A model generated the notes under the pieces. It worked only from the letters and a program-made list of their open reading frames with translations, did no database searches and was not told the origin of the DNA. A DNA stretch of 64,000 nucleotides from Nocardioides sp. SLBN-35 (GTDB lineage Bacteria > Actinomycetota > Actinomycetes > Propionibacteriales > Nocardioidaceae): NCBI RefSeq assembly GCF_006715725.1, contig NZ_VFNU01000001.1, positions 310,001 through 374,000 on the forward strand. Direction: 5' to 3'. Below, in pieces: positions 51,805-60,270 of this stretch (positions are counted from its first letter, which is position 1; every line of letters starts with the position of its first letter). A program made the translations under genes and the position numbers.

Positions 51805-54195
51805 GTGACGACGTGGCGGAGGACCTGGATCAGCGGCCTGGCGGCGAGCCTCGCGCTGGGCGCGCTCGCGGCGTGCAGCAGCGACGAGGAGCCGGCCAGC
51901 AAGCCGGCCGGCAGGCCCGTCGTACCCGCTCTCGCGCAGGCCTGGACCAGCGACGCCGTCCGGGGCGTCGGCAACGGCGGGCTACTGCGGGCCGACGACG
52001 TCGTCGTCGTGGAGAGCAGGCAGCCGGAGAGCAAGGGGCTGGTCGGTCTCGACGCGGCCACCGGCCAGGAGCGGTGGCGAGTGCCCGCTGCGGCGGTGTG
52101 CGCCTTCCCCGAGCGGGCGCAGGACGGGCTGCTCGTGATCGGCTACAAGCCCGGCGGCAAGGACACCGGCAGTGACCGGTGCCCCACCCTGGCGGCTGTG
52201 GACGCCGCCACCGGCGCGGTGGTCTGGAAGCGGCGCATCGGTGGTGTGGGGAGCCGCTCGCCGGTCTGGGACCGGCTGGTCGCCGTCGGCGACAGCACGG
52301 TCAGCGTCAAGCCCGTGGTGTGCGGTCCGATGCGGCGCTACGACCTGCGCACCGGCAAGCCGCTCGAGCGGATCGAGGTCGTCGGCAGTGACGGGTTCTC
52401 CTGCGACCGGTGGGCCGTCGACGGGCAGTGGATCGCGCAGCTCGAGACGCCGGACTTCGGCTCGCGCTCGTTCCTGACGCTGTACGACGCCGACACCGGC
52501 GAGCGGGCCTTCCGGCGCCGGTTCACCGACGGCGATCTCGGGCAGATCCTCTCGGCCGACCCGCTCGTGATCGAGCTCTCCGTGAAGGGACACCGGCTGG
52601 CCTGGCGGGTGGACCCGGCTACCGGCGAGCTGATCGCGCCCACGGGGGGACAGTTGCCGGACGAGAGGAGGAGCGAGCTGCGCTCCCTCGGCTCGGTGGA
52701 CGGCGTCATCGTGCTGGGCAACGGGTACCCGACCCCGCTCGGGGCGACCACCGGCCGGGCGGCCGGGCTGGACCCGGCCGGCGCCCCGACGCTGTGGAGC
52801 GGCTTCCCCGAGAGCGGCAGCCTCGTCGGCCTCGACACGGGCCTGGTCGTCGCCAGCGACCTGATGCACGTGGACGGTCCCACGCCGACGGTCGTGACCC
52901 GGCACGCTCCCGACGACGTCACCGACCTCGAGGTGCTCGGCCGGATCGAGGGGCGCAGCGTCCTGGGCACGGTCGGCGACCTGCTGCTCGCGTCGACCGA
53001 GACCGGCGTGGCGGCGTACCGCCTCCCGGCGCCCGGGAAGGGCCCCCACGTCTCCGGCGACGTCGACCTCTCCTGGGACGACCCGGCCTACCCCAGCGAG
53101 ATCGACGAGGACGGCTGGCAGGACGGCGAGGTCCGTCCTGACGACGTCGAGGACTGCCCGGTCAGCGACGAGACGCTCACGACGCTCGGGTTCCACCGCC
53201 TCGACCTGCCGCGTCCCGCCGGCTGCGACTGGGTCGAGCGGGCCGAGCCCCGGGGCACGGACCGTGAGCTCCACATCGAGACCTACGTCGGTACGCCGAC
53301 CAAGGCCGTCGGGGACGTCGAGAAGGCGACCGCGACCGAGCAGGCGCAGGCCCGGGTGAAGGTGATCCGGGAGAAGTCCATGGTCGCGGGCGACTACGAC
53401 CCCGACGCGCCGCTCGCCAAGCGCGAGGTCGAGCTCCCCGGCGTCGGCGACGAGGCCTATCTCGTCCAGGGCGCCGGGATCGGCGGTCGGGACGGCAACG
53501 TCAGCCTGCTGGTCCGGGTCGCCAATGTCGTCGTCCACGTCGACGTGGAGGTCACCGCCCGGGCCACCGACACCAGCGGCTCCCTGGCCGCCTACCGCCT
53601 GGAGGACGGCGCCTGGGCGGCCGTGGTGGAGGTCCTGGACGCGGCGGGCCTGGAGGCGAGCGGCCCTGCCGTCGAGGCGCCGGCGACCCCGGCCCTGCGA
53701 CCGCGCCCCGACCTGTGCAAGGTGCTCGCGACCTCGTCGGCGGTCTCCGGCCTGCGCGGCAAGGACCTGCGACTCGGCGCCGACGACCAGCGCCGGGTGG
53801 CGGGCTGTGCGTGGCAGGCTCCCGACGGCAGTGGCGACAACGATGCCGTCCAGATCGGGATGTACGCCGTGCCGTCGAGCACGCTGTCCGGCACCCCCGG
53901 CACTCGGTTGGCCCGCCAGGCGTTCCGCTACACCGCCGGCGCCACCGGGTACGCCGACCGCCAGGCCCCGGTCCCGGGACTCGGCGACCAGGCGCGCGTG
54001 CAGGGCTGGGACAAGACCTGGCTGCTGCGCGACGACGGGGTCAGCCGGTTCTGGAGCGCGGCCCGGGTCCTGGTCCGGGACCGCAACCTCGGCGTCGTGG
54101 TGTTCGTGCAGCGGGAGGGCTCCTCAGCCGCCGCCCTCGAGCAGCAGGCGATCGCGCTGGCGCGGCAGGTCCTGGCGACCCAGCCTCGCTTGTAA
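51805..54195 (+). CDS. Large lipoprotein with PQQ-like repeats
   Basis: Exported lipoprotein of 796 residues with lipobox ALAAC (Cys near residue 23). The first 420 residues carry repeats such as LVGLDAATGQERWRV and LAAVDAATGAVVWKRR, the PQQ/quinoprotein-type beta-propeller pattern. The second half has two cysteine-containing modules (CPVSDETL...CDWVE and CKVLATSS...CAWQAPDG) like DUF3558-type domains. GTG at 51805 was chosen because the signal peptide begins there. Function unknown; a surface sensor or scaffold is plausible. Confidence 0.75.
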   Translation: MTTWRRTWISGLAASLALGALAACSSDEEPASKPAGRPVVPALAQAWTSDAVRGVGNGGLLRADDVVVVESRQPESKGLVGLDAATGQERWRVPAAAVCAFPERAQDGLLVIGYKPGGKDTGSDRCPTLAAVDAATGAVVWKRRIGGVGSRSPVWDRLVAVGDSTVSVKPVVCGPMRRYDLRTGKPLERIEVVGSDGFSCDRWAVDGQWIAQLETPDFGSRSFLTLYDADTGERAFRRRFTDGDLGQILSADPLVIELSVKGHRLAWRVDPATGELIAPTGGQLPDERRSELRSLGSVDGVIVLGNGYPTPLGATTGRAAGLDPAGAPTLWSGFPESGSLVGLDTGLVVASDLMHVDGPTPTVVTRHAPDDVTDLEVLGRIEGRSVLGTVGDLLLASTETGVAAYRLPAPGKGPHVSGDVDLSWDDPAYPSEIDEDGWQDGEVRPDDVEDCPVSDETLTTLGFHRLDLPRPAGCDWVERAEPRGTDRELHIETYVGTPTKAVGDVEKATATEQAQARVKVIREKSMVAGDYDPDAPLAKREVELPGVGDEAYLVQGAGIGGRDGNVSLLVRVANVVVHVDVEVTARATDTSGSLAAYRLEDGAWAAVVEVLDAAGLEASGPAVEAPATPALRPRPDLCKVLATSSAVSGLRGKDLRLGADDQRRVAGCAWQAPDGSGDNDAVQIGMYAVPSSTLSGTPGTRLARQAFRYTAGATGYADRQAPVPGLGDQARVQGWDKTWLLRDDGVSRFWSAARVLVRDRNLGVVVFVQREGSSAAALEQQAIALARQVLATQPRL

Positions 54196-54271
54196 CTAAG
54201 TGTTACGTACGGGATTTGGGACAGGTGGGGCTCATGTTGTGGAAAACCGTGCTGTAACACTTAGTTACAAG
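54189..54271. repeat. Perfect 18-bp inverted repeat with 47-base loop before ynfA
   Basis: Arms CTTGTAACTAAGTGTTAC (54189-54206) and GTAACACTTAGTTACAAG (54254-54271) are exact inverted copies. Each arm itself contains GTAAC-N5-GTTAC, a regulator-like palindrome (right copy TGTAAC-ACTTA-GTTACA). The left arm covers the stop codon of the lipoprotein gene and the right arm lies 32 bases before the ynfA start. Confidence 0.85.
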
Positions 54272-54303
54272 TGATCGCCCGACTTCCTGCGAGGATCGGG
54301 CGC

Positions 54304-54639
54304 GTGGACCTGGTTCGTTCGATCCCCCTGTTCGTGCTGGCCGCGGTCGCCGAGATCGGCGGCGCGTGGCTGGTCTGGCAGGGCGTGCGCGAGCACCGCG
54401 GCTGGCTGTGGATCGGCGCCGGCGTGATCGCGCTCGGGCTCTACGGCTTCGTCGCGACCCTCCAGTCGGACGCGCACTTCGGCCGGATCCTGGCGGCGTA
54501 CGGCGGCGTCTTCGTCGCCGGCTCGCTGCTGTGGGGGATGGCGCTCGACGGCTTCCGGCCCGACCGGTACGACGTCGCGGGCGCCCTGGTCTGCCTGCTC
54601 GGCGTGGCGATCATCATGTACGCGCCGCGGTCGGGCTGA
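54304..54639 (+). CDS. UPF0060 (YnfA-type) membrane protein
   Basis: Protein of 111 residues with four transmembrane helices, a small-multidrug-resistance-like fold. [59 protein letters not shown] and [20 protein letters not shown] fit the YnfA family, of normal length. The GTG at 54304 has GAGGA eight bases before; a GTG at 54271 would touch the inverted repeat. Two GTAAC-N5-GTTAC sites upstream suggest repression by an unseen regulator. Confidence 0.88.
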   Translation: MDLVRSIPLFVLAAVAEIGGAWLVWQGVREHRGWLWIGAGVIALGLYGFVATLQSDAHFGRILAAYGGVFVAGSLLWGMALDGFRPDRYDVAGALVCLLGVAIIMYAPRSG

Positions 54640-55918
54640 GCTCGTCGAGCACCTCTGCCGCGACGCGCAGGCCTGACTCGACCGCGCCGTCCAGGTAGCC
54701 CGGGTGCTCCTCGGCCGACTCCGCGCCGGCCCAGTGCAGGCCGCCGAGCGCCGGCGTCGCCGTCGGCCAGGCGACGGTGGTGCCGGGCAGCGGCAGGGCG
54801 ATGTACCCGCCACCGGCGTGTTCGTCGAGGTGCCAGGACTTCTCGTGCCACCCGGCCGGTCGGCGTACCTCCTCGCCGAGGTGGGGCGCGAGCGCGTCCA
54901 GGATCGCGGTACGACGGGCAGCCGGGTCGAGCGCGTCGAGGGCACGGGCGTCGGCGCCCCCGGCGAGGAAGGTCAGGTGCCCGGGGCCGTCGGGCGGTGA
55001 GGTGTCGAAGACCGCGCCGCCGGGGCTGCCGAGCAGGATCAGCTCGCCGCCGCGGATCTTGCGCCAGAACGGCCGCTGGTAGACCGCGACCGCCTTGTGG
55101 ACGGTGCCCATCTCCATGCCCTGCTCGAGGGCGGTGCGGGCCGCGGGGAGTGGGGGCTCGTGGACGATCCGGGCGGCGGTCGGCGGCGGCACGGTGATGA
55201 CGACGGCGCTTGCGCGGACCGGCCCCATGGTCGTGTCCAGGGTGATCCCGTCGGCGCCGCGGGTGACCTGCCCGACCCGGCAGCCGAGTCGGACCCGGTC
55301 GCCCAGACCGTCGGCGAGGATCTCGACGAGGGTGCCGATGCCCTCGACGACGAGAGTGTCCTGGGCGCCGCCCTTCGTCGACAGCATGGTCCGCAGCCCG
55401 CCCTGCAGACGGACCAGATCGCCGACGGTGCTGGTCGAGAGCCGGCCGGGGTCGGTGCTCCAGGAGACCTCGGCGAGCACCTCGAGCAGCCGCCGGGAGC
55501 GCCGGCCCGGGACGCGGCGGAGCCGGTCGGCAAGCGTCGTACGGCGGCCGGGGTGGCGGCGCCAGCGCTGGCTTGCGACGGCGAGGGCAGCGACCGCGGC
55601 GAGGGCGGGGGCGAACGAGGGGCCGGCGGGGGAGAGCCGTCGCTCGCCGTCGGCCAGGAGGGGGAGGGCGCCGGTGTGCATGGGGAACGGGGTGGCTCCG
55701 AGCTCCTCGGCCAGGGCGCGGATCCGGTGGTGGTCGTGGCCGATCCAGGTGCCGCCGAGGTCGAGGCGGGAGCCGAGGGCCGAGGTCTCGGCGAGCACGC
55801 GGCCGCCGACCCGGTCGGCTGCCTCCAGGACCATGACGTCCGCGCCGCCGCGGACCAGCTCGCGCGCGGCGACCAGCCCGGACAGTCCTGCTCCGACGAC
55901 CACGACCTGTGCGTCCAT
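54614..55918 (-). CDS. FAD-dependent amine oxidase-like protein
   Basis: Flavoprotein of 434 residues of the monoamine oxidase family. The FAD loop is [16 protein letters not shown] (about 6-21), then [11 protein letters not shown] and LGGTWIG; the C-terminus has [29 protein letters not shown], the second FAD-binding block. Substrate amine unknown. It overlaps ynfA by 26 bases at the 3' ends. A TetR gene lies upstream with a palindrome between, so it is probably controlled by that repressor. ATG at 55918. Confidence 0.9.
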   Translation of the reverse strand: MDAQVVVVGAGLSGLVAARELVRGGADVMVLEAADRVGGRVLAETSALGSRLDLGGTWIGHDHHRIRALAEELGATPFPMHTGALPLLADGERRLSPAGPSFAPALAAVAALAVASQRWRRHPGRRTTLADRLRRVPGRRSRRLLEVLAEVSWSTDPGRLSTSTVGDLVRLQGGLRTMLSTKGGAQDTLVVEGIGTLVEILADGLGDRVRLGCRVGQVTRGADGITLDTTMGPVRASAVVITVPPPTAARIVHEPPLPAARTALEQGMEMGTVHKAVAVYQRPFWRKIRGGELILLGSPGGAVFDTSPPDGPGHLTFLAGGADARALDALDPAARRTAILDALAPHLGEEVRRPAGWHEKSWHLDEHAGGGYIALPLPGTTVAWPTATPALGGLHWAGAESAEEHPGYLDGAVESGLRVAAEVLDELSPTAART

Positions 55919-55935
55919 GATTCCTCATTTCCCAC

Positions 55936-55951
55936 TCGGACGTCCGTCCGA
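55936..55951. promoter_or_regulatory. TetR operator before the amine oxidase gene
   Basis: TCGGACG-TC-CGTCCGA is an exact inverted repeat 17 bases upstream of the oxidase ATG, in the 79-base gap after the tetR gene. Confidence 0.65.
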
Positions 55952-55997
55952 ATTCTGGGCCACAGTAGGGCGCCCCGGGCCGTCGCGCAAGAGGAGG

Positions 55998-56600
55998 TCA
56001 GTGCCGCCGGGGTGCCGCGAGGGCGACGAGCATGTCGAGTGCGTGGCCGAGGTCGCGCTCCGAGCGCGCGAGGTCGGGGTTCGCGATGTGCTGCAGGACC
56101 AGGCCGTCCACGACGCCGAGGACGAGTCGGGCCAGCACGTCGGGAGGCACCGCGCACTCCTCGCCCGCGAAGGCCGCGGCCTCGGAGCACAGCTCGGTGA
56201 GCAGGTCGGTGTAGCGCGCGAACTCCAGACGGGCGAGACCGCCGGCGTCGCTGCGCGCGGAGTACATCGCGAGCTCGTACTGCATGACCTGCACGCCGGT
56301 CCCGCCGTCGAGCAGCCTGTCCCAGAAGGTCCTGACGCCTTGGCGCAGCGCGTGCTCGACGCCCTGCTCGAGGTCCAGCGCCTCCCGCAGGGCGGCGGAG
56401 GTGTCGTCCACGACCCGGGTGATCACGGTGCGCAGCAGCTCGTCGCGCGAGGGGAACGTGTAGTGCAGGGTGCCGAGCGGCATGCCGGCCTCGGCGGCGA
56501 CCGCGCGCATCGTCGTACCGGACACGCCGCCGGCCTCCAGCACCCGGATGGTGGCCGCGACGATCTGCTCCTGCCGGTCCGCTGCCCTGATGTACGCCAC
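55998..56600 (-). CDS. TetR-family regulator of the amine oxidase
   Basis: Repressor of 200 residues, BetI-like: helix-turn-helix (RQEQIVAATIRVLEAGGVSGTTMRAVAAEAGMPLGTLHYTFPSRDELL in parts, about 9-55). It lies upstream of the oxidase on the same strand, and the palindrome at 55936 is in the gap. The genes may be one transcript with a second promoter under TetR control. GTG start at 56600. Confidence 0.87.
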   Translation of the reverse strand: MAYIRAADRQEQIVAATIRVLEAGGVSGTTMRAVAAEAGMPLGTLHYTFPSRDELLRTVITRVVDDTSAALREALDLEQGVEHALRQGVRTFWDRLLDGGTGVQVMQYELAMYSARSDAGGLARLEFARYTDLLTELCSEAAAFAGEECAVPPDVLARLVLGVVDGLVLQHIANPDLARSERDLGHALDMLVALAAPRRH

Positions 56601-56639
56601 GTCGGCACCGTACCGCCGGTTGCCTCGCGGACCGATACA

Positions 56640-56656
56640 TGGATATTCTGTATCCA
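56640..56656. promoter_or_regulatory. Rrf2 operator, copy 1
   Basis: TGGATA-TTCTG-TATCCA is a perfect six-plus-six inverted repeat 18 bases before the Rrf2 GTG; it is repeated, with one change, before the next gene. Confidence 0.75.
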
Positions 56657-56674
56657 GATAAAGGAGGCACGGTC

Positions 56675-57160
56675 GTGCGGATGAACGAGGGCGTCGAGTG
56701 GGCCGCCCACGTCTGCGTGCTGCTGCACTGGCTCCAGGGCGACGAGGGACGTCCCGCGCCCGTCCCGGTCGCGCGGCTCGCGGAGGCCTACGAGCTGCCG
56801 GCGCCGTACCTTGTCAAGCAGGTGCAGGCCCTGACCCGGGCCGGCATCACCGAGTCGGTGCCCGGCAAGAACGGCGGCGTCCGGCTGGCCCGGCCGGCCG
56901 ACCGGATCACCCTGATGGACGTGGTCGCGGCGATCGAGGGCCCCGACGACGCGTTCGCCTGCACCGAGATCCGGCAGCGCGGGATGAACCAGGACCGTCC
57001 TGCTCGTGAGTTCGTCAAGCCCTGCGGCATCGCCCATGCCATGCGCGGTGCCGAGCTCGTCTGGCGCCGCGAGCTGGCCGCCACCTCGGTCCTCGACCTC
57101 GCGGCCGCGACGCCGCGCAGCGTCGCAGCCGACGCCCGGCGGCACTTCGCCCGTACCTGA
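56675..57160 (+). CDS. Rrf2-family regulator
   Basis: Regulator of 161 residues with a winged helix (HVCVLLHWLQ, PVARLAEAYELPAPYLVKQVQALTRAGI and GVRLARPADRITLMDVVAAIEG, about 10-90). Only Cys 96 and Cys 117 are present in the sensor loop, without the three-cysteine cluster of IscR or NsrR, so a Fe-S cluster is doubtful; redox sensing by the pair is possible. GTG at 56675 is preferred, AAGGAGG lying seven bases before; the ATG at 56681 is alternative. It probably represses itself and the next gene. Confidence 0.87.
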   Translation: MRMNEGVEWAAHVCVLLHWLQGDEGRPAPVPVARLAEAYELPAPYLVKQVQALTRAGITESVPGKNGGVRLARPADRITLMDVVAAIEGPDDAFACTEIRQRGMNQDRPAREFVKPCGIAHAMRGAELVWRRELAATSVLDLAAATPRSVAADARRHFART

Positions 57161-57200
57161 GCCTGATCCAGGCTGAGCGCCGTTCGCTCCTGCCCAGAAC

Positions 57201-57217
57201 TGGACAATAGATATCCA
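57201..57217. promoter_or_regulatory. Rrf2 operator, copy 2
   Basis: TGGACA-ATAGA-TATCCA matches the site before the Rrf2 gene except for one arm base, and lies 14 bases before the ATG of the carboxymuconolactone decarboxylase-like gene. Confidence 0.65.
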
Positions 57218-57231
57218 TGAAAGGAACACCA

Positions 57232-57678
57232 ATGACCCGCACCCGCACCCACGAGGCGTCCCCGGAGACCTTCCAGGCGCTGCTCGCCCTCGACAACCGG
57301 CTGAAGAAGTCGCTGGGCCCGGTGCTCTACGACCTGGTCAAGCTGCGCGCCTCGCAGCTCAACGGCTGCGCGTACTGCGTCGACATGCACGCCAGCGACC
57401 TCGAGCGCCGCGGTACGCCGAGCCGCAAGCTCCACGGCGTCGCCGCCTGGCAGGAGAGCCCGTTCTTCGACGAGACCGAGCGGGTGGCCCTCGCCTTCAC
57501 CGAGCGGCTCACCGGCGGCATCGACGCGGTCGACGACGAGCTGTGGGCCGAGGCCGGCCGGCTGCTCGGCGAGGAGCGGCGGGCCGACCTGATCGTGGCC
57601 GTGGGCACCATCAACACCTGGAACATGTCCGGCATCACCACCCACCTGCAGCCGGAGGGATCGCTCGCCCCGGAGTGA
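57232..57678 (+). CDS. AhpD-like carboxymuconolactone decarboxylase-family protein
   Basis: Protein of 148 residues with the CxxCxxxH active site of AhpD-type disulfide reductases (Cys 46, Cys 49, His 53, NGCAYCVDMH). It may reduce peroxides or detoxify reactive species using the thioredoxin or lipoamide system. AAAGGA sits six bases before the ATG at 57232. The Rrf2 operator copy suggests induction by the stress that Rrf2 senses. Convergent with a MerR gene. Confidence 0.87.
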   Translation: MTRTRTHEASPETFQALLALDNRLKKSLGPVLYDLVKLRASQLNGCAYCVDMHASDLERRGTPSRKLHGVAAWQESPFFDETERVALAFTERLTGGIDAVDDELWAEAGRLLGEERRADLIVAVGTINTWNMSGITTHLQPEGSLAPE

Positions 57679-57687
57679 GGTTCGAGC

Positions 57688-58059
57688 TCAGCCGAGCTGC
57701 CGGGCGAGCTGGTCGAGGAACTCGTCGGCCATCGCGAGCTGCGTCTCCAGGCGGGCGCGGCGCGCGGTGGCGTCGGCGAGGACCGCGTCCAGGCGCGCGC
57801 GGGCGGCGTCGTGACGGCCGGCGGCACCCGGGTCGCGCAGGACCTCGAGGTCGCGCATCGCGGCGCTCATCTCGTCGAGCGTGAAGCCGAGCGGCTTCAT
57901 CCGCCGGATCACGAAGATCTTCTCGACGTCGTCCTCGGTGTAGAGCCGGAAGCCGCCCTCGGACCTGCCCGACGGGCGGAGCAGCCCGACCTCGTCCCAG
58001 TGGCGCAGGCTGCGCAGCGAGAGCTCGGTCCGCGTGGCGACCTCGCCGATCTGCATCAT
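57688..58059 (-). CDS. MerR-family regulator
   Basis: Small MerR of 123 residues: winged helix (MQIGEVATRTELSLRSLRHWDEVGLLRPSGRSEGGFRLY in parts, about 2-40) and a coiled coil (about 80-115). It lacks a large effector domain and the usual metal-binding cysteines. The ATG at 58059 follows GGAGGA by eight bases. The divergent SulP gene shares a 21-base palindrome with it and is the likely target. Confidence 0.88.
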   Translation of the reverse strand: MMQIGEVATRTELSLRSLRHWDEVGLLRPSGRSEGGFRLYTEDDVEKIFVIRRMKPLGFTLDEMSAAMRDLEVLRDPGAAGRHDAARARLDAVLADATARRARLETQLAMADEFLDQLARQLG

Positions 58060-58092
58060 GCGCCGATCCTCCCGCACGGTCCCACGATGCCA

Positions 58093-58113
58093 ACTCTCAC
58101 GTAACGTGAGAGT
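58093..58113. promoter_or_regulatory. MerR operator between merR and sulP genes
   Basis: Two ten-base arms, ACTCTCACGT and its exact inverse, surround one central A. It lies 34 bases from the MerR ATG and 15 bases from the SulP GTG and overlaps the SulP -10 box. Confidence 0.8.
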
Positions 58114-58118
58114 AGAGT
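58113..58118 (+). promoter_or_regulatory. -10 element of the SulP gene
   Basis: TAGAGT ends nine bases before the GTG at 58128 and overlaps the last base of the MerR palindrome, as expected when a MerR protein spans the promoter. Confidence 0.5.
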
Positions 58119-58127
58119 CCGGCGACC

Positions 58128-59606
58128 GTGAGTGACTCCCCGTCCGTCCGTGCCGCGCTCCGGTCGCCGCGGCTGCTGCGCACCGAGGTGCTCGCCGGTC
58201 TCGTCGTGGCGCTGGCCCTGATCCCGGAGGCGATCTCGTTCTCCATCATCGCGGGCGTCGATCCGCGGATCGGGCTGTTCGCGTCCTTCACGATGGCGGT
58301 CGCGATCTCCTTCCTCGGCGGCCGCCCGGCCATGATCTCGGCCGCGACCGGAGCCGTGGCGCTGGTGATCGCCCCGGTGATGCGCGACCACGGCTACGAC
58401 TACCTGATCGCCACGGTCCTGCTCGGTGGCGTGCTCCAGCTCGTGCTCGCCGGCCTGGGCGTGGCGCGCCTGATGAGGTTCATCCCGCGCTCGGTGATGG
58501 TCGGCTTCGTCAACGCCCTGGCGATCCTCATCTTCGAAGCGCAGCTCGACCACCTCGTCGACGTGCCCTGGGCGGTCTACCCGCTCACGGCCGTGGGGAT
58601 CGCCGTCATCGTGGGCTTCCCGCGGATCAGCTCCGTCGTCCCGGCGCCCCTCGTGGCGATCGTGGCGTTGACCGCCTTCACGCTGGTGGCAGCGGTCGAC
58701 GTGCCGGACGTCGGGGACGAGGGACGCCTCCCCGACAGCCTGCCCGCCTGGTTCGTCCCCGACGTCCCCTTCACGGTGGAGACGTTGCGCATCGTCGCGC
58801 CGTACGCCCTCGCCATGGCCGTCGTGGGTCTCCTCGAGTCGTTGCTCACCGCGAAGCTCGTCGACGACATCACCGACACCCACTCCGACAAGACCCGCGA
58901 GGCCCTGGGCCAGGGCGCGGCCAACGTGATCACCGGCTTCTTCGGCGGCATGGGCGGCTGCGCGATGATCGGCCAGACCATGATCAACGTGAAGGTCTCC
59001 GGCGCCCGCACCCGGCTGTCGACCTTCCTCGCCGGCGTGTTCCTGCTGGTGCTGGTCGTCGGCTTCGGCGACGTGGTCGCCTTGATCCCGATGGCGGCCC
59101 TGGTCGCCGTCATGGTGATGGTGTCGGTCGGCACCTTCGACTGGCACTCGCTGCGGATGCTGCGCCGGATGCCGAGGTCCGAGACTGCCGTCATGCTGGC
59201 GACCGTCGTGGTCACGGTCGCGACGCACAACCTGGCGATCGGTGTCGTCGTCGGTGTGCTGGTCGCGATGGTGCTCTTCGCCCGGCGGGTCGCGCACCTG
59301 GTGAGCGTGGAGCGCGAGCTCGTCGAGTCGGCCGACGGCACCGCGACCGCCCGCTACCGGGTGAGCGGCGAGCTCTTCTTCGCCTCCAGCAACGATCTCT
59401 ACTCCCAGTTCGCGTACGCGGAGGACCCCGACCGGGTCGTCATCGACCTGTCGGGCTCCCACGTGTGGGACGCCTCGACCGTTGCCGCCCTCGACGCCGT
59501 GAGCACCAAGTACGCCCGGAAGGGCACGGTGGTCGAGATCGAGGGCCTGAACGACGTGAGCGCGGCGTTCCACGATCGTCTGACCGGGCACCTCGCGGGC
59601 CACTGA
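58128..59606 (+). CDS. SulP-family anion transporter with STAS domain
   Basis: Transporter of 492 residues. The membrane part (about 15-390) has the SLC26/SulP blocks [39 protein letters not shown] and [19 protein letters not shown]; a C-terminal STAS domain (about 405-490, [24 protein letters not shown]) follows. It may carry sulfate, bicarbonate or another anion; the substrate is not decided. Under control of the divergent MerR. Confidence 0.9.
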   Translation: MSDSPSVRAALRSPRLLRTEVLAGLVVALALIPEAISFSIIAGVDPRIGLFASFTMAVAISFLGGRPAMISAATGAVALVIAPVMRDHGYDYLIATVLLGGVLQLVLAGLGVARLMRFIPRSVMVGFVNALAILIFEAQLDHLVDVPWAVYPLTAVGIAVIVGFPRISSVVPAPLVAIVALTAFTLVAAVDVPDVGDEGRLPDSLPAWFVPDVPFTVETLRIVAPYALAMAVVGLLESLLTAKLVDDITDTHSDKTREALGQGAANVITGFFGGMGGCAMIGQTMINVKVSGARTRLSTFLAGVFLLVLVVGFGDVVALIPMAALVAVMVMVSVGTFDWHSLRMLRRMPRSETAVMLATVVVTVATHNLAIGVVVGVLVAMVLFARRVAHLVSVERELVESADGTATARYRVSGELFFASSNDLYSQFAYAEDPDRVVIDLSGSHVWDASTVAALDAVSTKYARKGTVVEIEGLNDVSAAFHDRLTGHLAGH

Positions 59607-59616
59607 CCGGAGCGGG

Positions 59617-60237
59617 TCAGGCCTTCGCGCGCTCGGCGAGGCGGACCGCGGCGTGCCGCACGATGGCGACCTCGTCGTCGTCCCGCGCGGCTTCGTGGGG
59701 GACCTGTCCGCCGAGCAGCCCGGCGGGCTGGGTGAGCCATGCCCACACCTGCCACGGGTCCATCGTCGAGGCGAGCAGCGGCTCGAGGACGGCCGCCAGC
59801 TCGGGCCGCAGCTCGCCGTCGCCGGCCAGCTGGAACGCCGGCACCAGCACGGCGCCGTCGTGGGGAACCACGAGCAGGGCCCTGCGCTCAGCCGCCTTGT
59901 GCACGGCGAACCGGGCAGCGTTCTCCGACACCCCGCGCACCTCGGCGAGGCTCGCGTAGGTGTGGGTCGGCGAGGCCAGCAGGCTGCTGCGTACCTGGGC
60001 CTGGAGGCGCAGCTGCACCAACGCCAGGGGTACGGCGTGCGCCGGGTCGTCGCCGTCCTGGTGCAGCATGCGGTCGAGGTCGGTGAGCTGCTCCGCGCTC
60101 AGTGGAGCGCCGGTGGCCGGGTCGTGCCAGCGCACGACGCCACCGAGGTCGCGCTCGAAGGTCGGCAGCCCGGCCGCGGCCAGGTGGTCGGCGAGGCCGA
60201 GCCCCTCGAGCCAGTCCGCCAGCTGCTCCCCGTTCAC
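59617..60237 (-). CDS. MbcA/ParS/Xre antitoxin-like protein without toxin
   Basis: Protein of 206 residues. The N-terminal half is helical (QLADWLEGLGLADHLAAAG, SAEQLTDLDRML). The second half, YASLAEVRGVSENAARFAVHKAAERR followed by LVPAFQLAGDGELRPELAAVLEPL and WQVWAWLTQPAGLLGGQVPHEA, resembles the MbcA/ParS/Xre antitoxin domain that binds RES-type toxins. No RES gene is next to it. Divergent from the crotonase gene with a 33-base spacer. GTG at 60237 is uncertain; upstream GTG codons are possible. Confidence 0.6.
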   Translation of the reverse strand: MNGEQLADWLEGLGLADHLAAAGLPTFERDLGGVVRWHDPATGAPLSAEQLTDLDRMLHQDGDDPAHAVPLALVQLRLQAQVRSSLLASPTHTYASLAEVRGVSENAARFAVHKAAERRALLVVPHDGAVLVPAFQLAGDGELRPELAAVLEPLLASTMDPWQVWAWLTQPAGLLGGQVPHEAARDDDEVAIVRHAAVRLAERAKA

Positions 60238-60270
60238 AGGGTCCAGCCTCCCACTGGGAGACTCGAGGAC

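Noticed and set aside
54189-54271. Intrinsic terminator
   Set aside because: The loop is 47 bases and no T-run follows either arm.
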